Below, piece after piece: positions 7,345 through 13,522 of a stretch of DNA of 17,527 nt. Source of the DNA: Bordetella parapertussis. GTDB lineage: Bacteria > Pseudomonadota > Gammaproteobacteria > Burkholderiales > Burkholderiaceae_C. Position numbers and translations under genes: made by a program. The DNA is taken from the NCBI GenBank assembly GCA_945900695.1, contig CAMDJU010000024.1, positions 1 to 17,527 on the forward strand. The letters are read 5' to 3'. Below the pieces are notes generated by a model. The model saw only the letters and a program-made list of their open reading frames with translations, did no database searches and was not told the DNA's origin. Each line of letters starts with the position of its first letter. Position 1 is the stretch's first letter.

Positions 7345-7676
7345 CGCCAGTTCTTGCATTTGCGTCGCGCTAACACGCACGCACAAGGCCATGAACGAAG
7401 CCATGCCCATGCCATGGAACGATTAGAAAATGTACCAGTCGCGTGCGCTCTGCCCATGTTGCAAGATTCGCAATTTCGGCGACAATGCACCGCAATAACT
7501 ATTTGCAGTGTCAGGGTAAAAAATCCGACCTGCATCAACAACAAAAGCAATGCGCAAAAAATATGGCCCTGGCAGGCCACATCAGATAGGGCAACACAAT
7601 GACCGCCAGCGTCATTGCCCAAGCGTCTGTGCTGTTGCGCTTTTGCTGCACATCAAATGTTTGTCTGAGGTCAACG
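7345..7676. other. Divergent intergenic region
   Basis: This stretch between the oxygenase promoter and the cysteine-cluster gene should hold promoters for both directions. Apart from the TAACACGC repeat described with the oxygenase promoter, I see no RNA gene or strong hexamer pair. The last part (7599-7676) is in frame with the cysteine-cluster gene and could be its N-terminus if an ATG at 7599 is the true start. Confidence 0.4.
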
Positions 7677-8120
7677 GTGCTGTTTGACCATTGTGCCGAA
7701 TGCAAACGCTGTTGCAACATTGACGATGGCCACCCTCCCCTTGAAGTCAGTCTCACCCGGGCAGAAAAAAAGAAATTGGGCAGTGTGTGTATTGAAAAAA
7801 GTTGTGAGCACCTGGGCGATCAAGGATGCACCATGGGCGACGACAAGCCTTTCGCATGCAGCCTCTACCCCCTTTCTTTTGACCCTGTGCGCAGACAGTT
7901 CCTGTACGACACCGAGTGTCCACTGATGCCCACCTACGTCAAACAACTCAAACAACCCGACAGTGACGCCCAAGCCCACTTTTCCATGGTGCAAAGCGCA
8001 ATCTTCAAGTTGGAAAAAAAAGACCCCGCTTTTTTGCAACAAAATTTCACCATTGATGTGGATTACTTTGATTTAAAAAAGTTACCGCACCCACCTCTGC
8101 CAAAGGAATTTCGCAAATGA
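7677..8120 (+). CDS. YkgJ-type cysteine-cluster protein
   Basis: The 147-residue product carries the Cys motif of the YkgJ / UPF0153 family (putative Fe- or Zn-binding): C6, C9, C12 and C13 in HCAECKRCCNIDDG, then C38, C43, C51, C61 and C81 (SCEHLGDQGC, PFACSLYPL, DTECPLM). CSLYPL and a conserved aspartate-rich region around it are typical. The family's biochemical role is not established. The GTG at 7677 has GAGG 6 nt upstream and brings the cluster close to the N-terminus as usual for the family; an ATG at 7599, with a weaker AGGG, would add 26 residues. The stop overlaps the next start (ATGA), so it is coupled to the transferase-like gene, which suggests a joint function. Start choice is uncertain; family assignment is good. 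Confidence 0.82.
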   Translation: MLFDHCAECKRCCNIDDGHPPLEVSLTRAEKKKLGSVCIEKSCEHLGDQGCTMGDDKPFACSLYPLSFDPVRRQFLYDTECPLMPTYVKQLKQPDSDAQAHFSMVQSAIFKLEKKDPAFLQQNFTIDVDYFDLKKLPHPPLPKEFRK

Positions 8121-9001
8121 TTGTTTCGCCCTTGAGAGCCATTGAATCGGCCAACCAAGTCAACGATGTCCAGCACGTTGGTTATCAAAGTTGGACCCCA
8201 GACAACCTCTGTATCTTGAGCGAGCACAACGACATCACTTATTACACCTCCCGGTGGGACGCTTTGTGCCCCTATATTGATGTGACCGAGGAGATGCTGG
8301 CCAAGGCACCCAAGCCTTTCATTGTTTATGCGTTGCCTCCAGAAGGGCCTTATGGTGTGCCCATCAACGACCAATATGGTTTGGTGGACACCTTCTCCAA
8401 GGACTTCTGGGAGGAGCCCCGCAGAGCCCGAAAATTCTGCGAGTACGACAAACAATACAAAGCATTCGACATCAGCGAAGAGGTGATTTCAGGCGCCCGC
8501 ATCACCGTTGACGACATGTTTGAAATGGGTGGCGAGCACTTCGCCAATTGCTACATCGACGACTTGGAAATCGAAGGCTTTGTGGACTACATCCGCAAAC
8601 TTGATATTTTGGTCATCAAAGTCCACGACCCTTTGGGTGAACTGGTATTGACCGATGTGTCCATCATGCTGCCCGAGTACGACCAGTTGTATGGCAGTTT
8701 TTGCCAATGGAACCGGGCCTTCAAAAATCGCTCCCCTGGCATGTATGCCTGTTTGCTGGCCAGCCGCTGGGCGGCCAAAAACGGTTTGCGCTATTACAAC
8801 CTCGGTCCGGTGGGCGACTACGGATACAAATCCTTGTTTGTCACCGACCACGAACCCATTTACGCGTTGGCCCTGACCGACCCCGGTCATCCCTTGGCGC
8901 TGGACACCTCATCGCCCCTGCATACCGATTTCACACCTGATGTGTGGAACCAAATTTATCGGTCTTCCCCAGCGATCAAAAAAGCCAAGGCCATGGCCTA
9001 A
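8117..9001 (+). CDS. GNAT-fold protein resembling arginyl-tRNA-protein transferase
   Basis: The 294-residue product has a C-terminal segment, SPGMYACLLASRWAAKNGL (206-224) followed by RYYNLGPVGDYGYKSLF (225-241), that recalls the acyl-acceptor helix and the Y-x-L-G strand of the ATE/Bpt aminoacyl-transferase fold, a relative of GNAT and FemX. Upstream, DILVIKVHDPLGELVLTDVS (163-182) fits the central strands. The Cys-rich N-terminal module of true arginyltransferases is missing here. Instead the preceding gene, coupled by an ATGA overlap, encodes a separate cysteine-cluster protein. The start at 8117 has AAAGGA 9 nt upstream. It may transfer an amino acid or acyl group to a protein or small molecule. 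Fold assignment is inference from motifs; function is open. Confidence 0.6.
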   Translation: MIVSPLRAIESANQVNDVQHVGYQSWTPDNLCILSEHNDITYYTSRWDALCPYIDVTEEMLAKAPKPFIVYALPPEGPYGVPINDQYGLVDTFSKDFWEEPRRARKFCEYDKQYKAFDISEEVISGARITVDDMFEMGGEHFANCYIDDLEIEGFVDYIRKLDILVIKVHDPLGELVLTDVSIMLPEYDQLYGSFCQWNRAFKNRSPGMYACLLASRWAAKNGLRYYNLGPVGDYGYKSLFVTDHEPIYALALTDPGHPLALDTSSPLHTDFTPDVWNQIYRSSPAIKKAKAMA

Positions 9002-9024
9002 GCGGTTTCGGTATCCGTTGGGTC

Positions 9025-9041
9025 ACTCCCCGCGGGGGAGT
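9025..9041 (+). terminator. Probable intrinsic terminator after the ATE-like gene
   Basis: ACTCCCC-GCG-GGGGAGT is a perfect 7-bp, GC-rich stem with a 3-base loop, 24 bases after the rightward gene and 33 bases from the end of the leftward SET-domain gene. A broken T-run (ATTGTTGTGG) follows on the plus strand. It probably ends rightward transcription and may also insulate the convergent SET gene. Confidence 0.55.
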
Positions 9042-9073
9042 ATTGTTGTGGCCTCCTAAGCTTGGGCTGCCCA

Positions 9074-9493
9074 TCAAAACACGTGCTTTTCGCCAAAGCT
9101 GTGGTCGTAGTCCATCATCAATTCCTCGCCTGTTTTGATGCGACGCAAGGCCTCGAACTCACCACTTTTTTTCATCCGTAAATTGGGTTTTTTGGAGTGG
9201 TTCAGGTAGAAGGCCATGTCCATGGTGTTGAGCCCCATGGTTGAAACCCGCACCTCATCTTTGTGGTGGTAACAAAAAATATCAATTTGCTGGCGCACAC
9301 TTTTGGGCAACTCAGCGATTTCTTTGCGGGTGAACTTGACGTCTTTGGGATGCGCCATGGTTTGCAGCGGATGCACCCCCTTGGGTATGGTCCGTATGGC
9401 AAATACGCCGATGCCATGCACAGGGGAGATGCCCAATCGGCAATAAACCGATTGATCCAAATGTTTGAAGATTTTATTTTTCAGGGCTGACAT
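9074..9493 (-). CDS. Small SET-domain protein (putative lysine methyltransferase)
   Basis: The 139-residue product is essentially one SET domain. It shows the N-terminal HGIGVFAIRTIPKG motif (26-39), the FYLNHSKKPNLR motif with N98-H99-S100 expected to contact S-adenosylmethionine, and the terminal TGEELMMDYDHSFG with Y129 as the likely catalytic tyrosine. The middle segment (FTRKEIAELPKSVRQQID) is the variable SET-I region. The post-SET cysteines found in many eukaryotic enzymes are missing, which is usual for bacterial single-domain forms. ATG at 9493 was preferred over an in-frame GTG at 9544, since the extension shows no SD and no conservation I recognise; the SD at 9493 is weak too. It converges on the ATE-like gene. 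The substrate is unknown. Confidence 0.8.
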   Translation of the reverse strand: MSALKNKIFKHLDQSVYCRLGISPVHGIGVFAIRTIPKGVHPLQTMAHPKDVKFTRKEIAELPKSVRQQIDIFCYHHKDEVRVSTMGLNTMDMAFYLNHSKKPNLRMKKSGEFEALRRIKTGEELMMDYDHSFGEKHVF

Positions 9494-9557
9494 CTTGTGG
9501 GTTCCAACGATGGGGTGGCGGATTCTGGCACCAATCCTCTGCACAGTCTAAGCCCAT

Positions 9558-9668
9558 TTAGAACTGATCACCGTCGCGAATCAGCTGCCGCGGCACCGGG
9601 GCGAACGCCCGCTTTTGGTGCAAAAAGAGTGGCCCATGGATGCCATGGGTCTGCATGAACTGGCCCAT
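9558..9668 (-). CDS. Possible 36-residue small protein upstream of the SET gene
   Basis: An ATG at 9668 opens a 36-codon frame ending at TAA (9560-9558), upstream of and in line with the SET gene. The peptide (MGQFMQTHGIHGPLFLHQKR then AFAPVPRQLIRDGDQF) looks protein-like but matches no family I know. A GGGG lies only 3 nt before the ATG. The plus strand is open here too, so the frame may be chance or a gene remnant. Confidence 0.25.
   Translation of the reverse strand: MGQFMQTHGIHGPLFLHQKRAFAPVPRQLIRDGDQF
9631..9651 (+). repeat. Hairpin upstream of the queuosine-precursor transporter gene
   Basis: CCCATGG-ATG-CCATGGG (9633-9649) is a perfect 7-bp inverted repeat, extended to 9 bp by a G-U and a G-C pair. 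It ends 50 bases before the transporter start. A CATAAT hexamer (9666-9671) follows it and could be the -10 element, giving a leader of only about 20 bases. The repeat would then sit over the -35 region as an operator, not in the mRNA. It bears no resemblance to a preQ1 riboswitch. Confidence 0.35.
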
Positions 9669-9700
9669 AATCCCCGCAGTCTTTTTCAACAATCAACCCC

Positions 9701-10417
9701 ATGCCCAACGCCCACCCTCCCCGCACTTACAAGTATTACGATTTCATCGTGGTGGCTTTTGTCTGCGTGCTGCTGTGCTCTAACCTGATTGGGCCTGGCA
9801 AGGCGGCTCAAGTGGAGTTGCCCTGGTTGGGCACCGTGGTGTTTGGCGCGGGCGTGCTGTTTTTTCCCATCGCATATTTGTTTGGTGACATCCTCACCGA
9901 GGTCTACGGTTATGCCCACGACCGGCGTGCCGTTTGGTGTGGCTTTGGCGCTTTGCTGTTTGCAGCCTTCATGTCGGGTGTCGTGGTGAATTTGCCGACT
10001 GCACCGGGCAGCTACAACGAGCAGTTGCAGCAGGGCTTGAACATGGTGTTTGGCAACACCTGGCGCATCGTGGCGGGTTCCATCGTGGCCTTTTGGGTCG
10101 GCAGCATGGTCAACAGTTTCGTCATGGCCAAGATGAAGATTTGGACCCAAGGGCGTCACCTCTGGGCCCGTACCATTGGCTCGACCGCGGTGGGCGAATT
10201 GTTCGACTCATCCCTCTTTTATGTGATTGCTTTTTACGGCATTTGGCCCACCGAGCAAGTGGTGGCAGTGGCCATCGCCCAGTACTTTCTCAAAACCGGC
10301 TGGGAAGTGCTGGCCACCCCACTGACCTACCAAGTGGTGGGCTGGCTCAAGCGCAAAGAAAACGAAGACCACTACGACCGCGACACCGACTTCTCACCCT
10401 TTCGCGTCAAGGTTTGA
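9701..10417 (+). CDS. yhhQ: Queuosine precursor transporter (YhhQ/VUT family)
   Basis: The 238-residue inner-membrane protein belongs to the vitamin-uptake-transporter-like YhhQ family, which imports queuosine precursors (preQ0, preQ1) for tRNA modification. About six membrane segments are visible (about 14-35, 43-63, 80-98, 124-142, 168-190 and 196-216). Family signatures are the FFPIAYLFGDILTEVYGY motif (residues 54-71), RIVAGSIVAFWVGSMVNS and the ELFDSSLFYVIAFYG segment. Length is typical. The start at 9701 has no Shine-Dalgarno, only a U-rich stretch, so translation may be weak or the leader very short. It ends 7 bases before the convergent catabolic operon and is functionally unrelated to it. 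Confidence 0.9.
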   Translation: MPNAHPPRTYKYYDFIVVAFVCVLLCSNLIGPGKAAQVELPWLGTVVFGAGVLFFPIAYLFGDILTEVYGYAHDRRAVWCGFGALLFAAFMSGVVVNLPTAPGSYNEQLQQGLNMVFGNTWRIVAGSIVAFWVGSMVNSFVMAKMKIWTQGRHLWARTIGSTAVGELFDSSLFYVIAFYGIWPTEQVVAVAIAQYFLKTGWEVLATPLTYQVVGWLKRKENEDHYDRDTDFSPFRVKV

Positions 10418-10424
10418 AGCGGTG

Positions 10425-11480
10425 TCAAGCGCCACTTGCAGCAGCAGGCACGGGTGCCACCTTTGACTTGGCTTGCAATTGCTTGACCGCCATGCTCTCC
10501 AAGTAACGCCGCAGTCTCGACAAGCCCACATCGTGTTCATACAAATGCTCGCGCTCACGGGCGTCGCTCTCCATTTGCTCGAGCATCACACGATCTTGCT
10601 CGAGCACACGCCAGTGCCGCGCCTCTAATCGGTTGCGGTACAAAAAGCGCCAGGCACTGCGCTGCCAGCCACTGACTTTGCGGCAGCGCCAGAAAAAGAC
10701 GGCAGCCAATTGCGGGTTGATCGGTGTCACATAGCCCACGATGATGAAGTTGCCCCCCGGTCCACCGGTTTTAGGGTAAGGAATTTCCAAGCGCATCCAA
10801 TGCGAGCCCGTGTCTCCCCATTCGGTCCAATCAAAATTGATGTCGCGCTGGCCTTCTTTTTCAAACACAAAGCCATGCTCGGTGCGGCGCAACTGAAACT
10901 TGGCGCTGATGTCGCCTTCGGCCATGGAATGCGACTGCTTGTGCAAAAAGCTGCCGTGCATCGGGTCCATGACGTTCTCTAAGGCATAGCGGTAATCGCA
11001 TTGCCATTCGTTGTAGCAAAGAAAATGGGCGTGCTCTGCGCTGGACAGCTCGTCGGGCACGATCAATGGCGGGGGTTGCTCCACATGGGTGGCACTGTTG
11101 TACAACCAGATTGCCCCATGGGCTTCTTTGACGTGAAAAGCGCGCGCTGCGCGTGAGCCCTCCAGGGTGCAGCCGGGGCTGGCCGGGACCTTGGTCACCA
11201 TGCCATCACAGCGCACCTCGATGCCGTGATAGGGACAAGCCAAGCGGTCGCCCAACACCACCCCCATCGACAAGGGTGCACCGCGATGCGGGCAATGGTC
11301 TTCCAGGGCATGCACCTGTCCTGAATGATCGCGCCACAAGGCCAACTTGTGTCCCAGCCGACGCAATGACAAGGGCGTGTCTTTCAAAAAATGCGAGGGG
11401 CACAAGGGGTACCACAGGTCCTCCAAGCCGCGTTGCAAAAGCTGCTCCACCGCAAGTGTTTGTGCATTGGTCATGGTCAT
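10425..11480 (-). CDS. Rieske oxygenase, phthalate/vanillate oxygenase type
   Basis: The 351-residue protein is a Rieske non-heme iron oxygenase of the type that works without a beta subunit. Cluster ligands are C63 and H65 (EDHCPHRGAPL) and C82 and H85 (LACPYHGIEVR). The catalytic iron site is H175 and H180 in LENVMDPMHGSFLH, with D296 in VLEQDRVMLEQM as the likely third ligand, a spacing typical of vanillate O-demethylase and phthalate 4,5-dioxygenase relatives. Its start overlaps the stop of the small upstream gene (ATGA); an ATG two codons on (11474) is better spaced from GGGGG and may be used. The C-terminus ends in an Ala/Pro-rich tail. As last gene of the operon it probably activates the ring or removes an alkyl group before cleavage. 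A reductase partner is not in view. Confidence 0.9.
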   Translation of the reverse strand: MTMTNAQTLAVEQLLQRGLEDLWYPLCPSHFLKDTPLSLRRLGHKLALWRDHSGQVHALEDHCPHRGAPLSMGVVLGDRLACPYHGIEVRCDGMVTKVPASPGCTLEGSRAARAFHVKEAHGAIWLYNSATHVEQPPPLIVPDELSSAEHAHFLCYNEWQCDYRYALENVMDPMHGSFLHKQSHSMAEGDISAKFQLRRTEHGFVFEKEGQRDINFDWTEWGDTGSHWMRLEIPYPKTGGPGGNFIIVGYVTPINPQLAAVFFWRCRKVSGWQRSAWRFLYRNRLEARHWRVLEQDRVMLEQMESDAREREHLYEHDVGLSRLRRYLESMAVKQLQAKSKVAPVPAAASGA

Positions 11481-11707
11481 ACCCCCAATTTGTGAATTTC
11501 GGCTTCAAAAGTTTGCTCGGTCCACGGCTGACCATTGGGCCCCAAGGGACCGCTTTGATTCAGGTAGGCCACCAAGGGTGCCAGCTCGGTGATGCCCGAT
11601 GAAAAAGCACGCTCCAGCGCGTCTCCCAACAAGTCTTCAAAGGGGGTGGGTGGTCGCTGCTGCGCCTGGTTGGGCTGCAAAAAACGTGTGGGTTGAAGGG
11701 CGCTCAT
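11477..11707 (-). CDS. Small protein with recombinase-like helix-turn-helix
   Basis: The 76-residue product fits, from memory, a small family named 'recombinase-like helix-turn-helix domain' protein that occurs beside Rieske oxygenase genes in Burkholderiales. Seen directly: an N-terminal tail, then FEDLLGDALERAFSSGITEL and LAPLVAYLNQSG, and a C-terminal WTEQTFEAEIHKLG helix, consistent with a compact helical domain. It starts with GGAG 8 nt upstream and is bound on both sides by ATGA overlaps, to the extradiol dioxygenase upstream and the Rieske oxygenase downstream. Such tight placement suggests it is always made with them. It could be a regulator or an accessory subunit; no evidence here decides that. 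Confidence 0.7.
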   Translation of the reverse strand: MSALQPTRFLQPNQAQQRPPTPFEDLLGDALERAFSSGITELAPLVAYLNQSGPLGPNGQPWTEQTFEAEIHKLGV

Positions 11708-12696
11708 GCTTTTTTCTCCGTCAAGAATCCGCCACCGGCCGCACTCTGCGGTTGGCGGCGGGTGTGGCCATCGATGCCACCATCAATGGCCCATTCGGCA
11801 AACACAGTGGGGCCGGGCGTGAACTCTCTGGGTTGCCAGGCTGGTGTGAGGTGGTCTTCGTCGGCGTTGTATTCGATCAAGCCACCGCAAGGGTTTTCAA
11901 AATACCAAAAGTAAGCCGAAGATACTGGGTGCCGGCCCGGGCCGAGCTGGGTTTTCCAACCACAACGCCCCATGTGCAAACCACCGCCAAAGACCTCATG
12001 GATATCGCGCACGGTGAAGGCCACATGGTTCAAGCCCACGGCTTTTCCTGGCACCTGCAACAAAAACACATCATGGTGGCCCGCATGGGGCGCACAGCGC
12101 ATGAAGACGCCACGGCCAGGGTAACGATCCGAGGTCACAAAGCCCAAGGCTTGGTAAAAATCTTCAGCGGCTTGCAGGCGATCGGTGAACAACACCACAT
12201 GGCCAATGGCCACCGGCGTGGCCCGCTCGTACACCGGCGAAGCCTGGTCAACGCGGCGAATGTCCCCATAGGCATTGGCCGCTGCGCCGCGCACATCCAC
12301 CGGGCGTTTGCAGCTCAAAGCAAATACTTGGCGCAGGCCGTGCGGGTCCAGACACGACACCCGTGCATCTGGACTGACCCCAGCGGCGTCCACACCCTGG
12401 CTTTGAAAACCAGGCATGGACTGGAGTTGCTGGTGCAACTGTTGCAAGCTGGCGGTGTCGAGTACCCCCCATTGCACCTCGCGCAAGGTGGCCCCCGGCT
12501 CGATGGCGGCGTCCAAGCTGGGGTCTTGCATGGCACGCACACACACCTGTGCCCCATTCAGGGTTTCCCAGGTTTGGCCGGTGGTCCCCAAAGACAAAGG
12601 CTGCAAGCCCCAGTCGTTGAAAAAATGGTGCACACGTTGCCACTGCTCGGGCGTGTCTTCAATGCCGTAGGTGATGCGGTCAATGCCTTCGATCAT
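11704..12696 (-). CDS. Two-domain type I extradiol dioxygenase (VOC superfamily)
   Basis: The 330-residue protein has two VOC domains (about 3-130 and 162-295). The C-terminal domain carries the Fe(II) ligands H166 (IGHVVLFT), H224 (LNHVAFTV) and E275 (GLIEYNAD). By offset from these, the extradiol second-sphere residues known in BphC (H195, H241, Y250) match H207/H208, H256 and Y265 here. This makes it a true ring-cleaving enzyme, not a glyoxalase or antibiotic-resistance protein. It would cut a catechol next to its hydroxyls, giving a ring-opened product for the alpha/beta hydrolase of the same operon. AAGGA lies 5 nt before the ATG; the gap to the upstream gene is 28 bp. The catechol substrate is unknown. 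Confidence 0.85.
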   Translation of the reverse strand: MIEGIDRITYGIEDTPEQWQRVHHFFNDWGLQPLSLGTTGQTWETLNGAQVCVRAMQDPSLDAAIEPGATLREVQWGVLDTASLQQLHQQLQSMPGFQSQGVDAAGVSPDARVSCLDPHGLRQVFALSCKRPVDVRGAAANAYGDIRRVDQASPVYERATPVAIGHVVLFTDRLQAAEDFYQALGFVTSDRYPGRGVFMRCAPHAGHHDVFLLQVPGKAVGLNHVAFTVRDIHEVFGGGLHMGRCGWKTQLGPGRHPVSSAYFWYFENPCGGLIEYNADEDHLTPAWQPREFTPGPTVFAEWAIDGGIDGHTRRQPQSAAGGGFLTEKKA

Positions 12697-12724
12697 GTCA
12701 ATCCTTGGGTGTGTGCTGCATGGC

Positions 12725-13522
12725 CTAAACCGCCATGGCGGCGCTGCGGTGATGCAAGTAGCGCAAGGCAGACAACACCGTCAACATAGATGTTTTGGGG
12801 TTGTCTGGCAAGGGTTGGCCACGCATGGTCAATTGCATTTGACCAAACGCGCCACGCACGTCAATTTCATGGATGTTTTCTGTCACGCCCGGGTCGGCAA
12901 TCAGGCGCGCGCGGGTGGCTTGCAGCCCCAAGCCGGCCAAGGCAATGGTGGCCGCCACGTTTGCATTTTTGGGGTATTTGAGGGCCACTTCAGCGGCACT
13001 GCCTTCGATGAGCACCGTGGCTTCGCGCAAGTTGTCCAACGCCACCACCGACTCAGCGGCACTGCCACGCCAACCCTGCGGGGGCTTGCGCCCGGTGTAG
13101 GTGACTTCGCTCAAGCCGCCCCAGCGTGCAGCGGCAATGGCATCAATGCCACCAATGGCCCCACTGAGCACATGCACCTGGGTGTGTCCAGCCCGGGCTG
13201 CATCTTCCACGCGTTGGGCCAAACCGGGGGTGGCCAAAGCACCGATCGACAACAAGGCACACTCAACGCCTCGCTGCAACGCGGGCAACACATGTTGATC
13301 AATGGCGCTGTGGCCTGCGCACTCCAGCACCCATTGCGCGTCGTCCGGCACCTCGGTCACCACCTGCACCGATGGCCCCAACCACTCACGCGCGGCCTGA
13401 ACCGACCGCGGCGTGACCACCACATGGCGCACCGAAAAATCTGGCCAATCCCGGGTGCGCTGCACGATGGCACGGCCAATGGCGCCCAAACCGATCAAGG
13501 TCAAACCCGTGCGCTGGTTCAT
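12725..13522 (-). CDS. Aspartate dehydrogenase-like NAD(P)-dependent enzyme (NadX family)
   Basis: The 265-residue protein has an N-terminal Rossmann fold (LTLIGLGAIGRAIVQR, residues 8-23) and the C-terminal domain of the aspartate dehydrogenase family: SGAIGGIDAIAAA, TYTGRKPPQGWRGS, the KYPKNANVAATIALAGLG motif, and GVTENIHEIDVRGAFG. Length is as expected. L-aspartate dehydrogenase converts aspartate to iminoaspartate or oxaloacetate with ammonia. Its usual context is NAD synthesis, but no nadA or nadC is near. It lies inside an aromatic operon, overlapping the ThDP enzyme by ATGA, so it may act on an amino or imino intermediate of this pathway or supply or recycle an amino acid. The family is clear; the reaction here is inference. 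Confidence 0.85.
   Translation of the reverse strand: MNQRTGLTLIGLGAIGRAIVQRTRDWPDFSVRHVVVTPRSVQAAREWLGPSVQVVTEVPDDAQWVLECAGHSAIDQHVLPALQRGVECALLSIGALATPGLAQRVEDAARAGHTQVHVLSGAIGGIDAIAAARWGGLSEVTYTGRKPPQGWRGSAAESVVALDNLREATVLIEGSAAEVALKYPKNANVAATIALAGLGLQATRARLIADPGVTENIHEIDVRGAFGQMQLTMRGQPLPDNPKTSMLTVLSALRYLHHRSAAMAV

Noticed and set aside
9545..9700. preQ1 riboswitch upstream of yhhQ
   Set aside because: None of the short preQ1 aptamer features (C-rich loop, A-rich tail pairing into a pseudoknot) could be found; only a simple palindrome is present.
11599..12789. Plus-strand open frame (396 codons)
   Set aside because: It is antisense to the extradiol dioxygenase and has low-complexity, His-rich composition without recognisable motifs.
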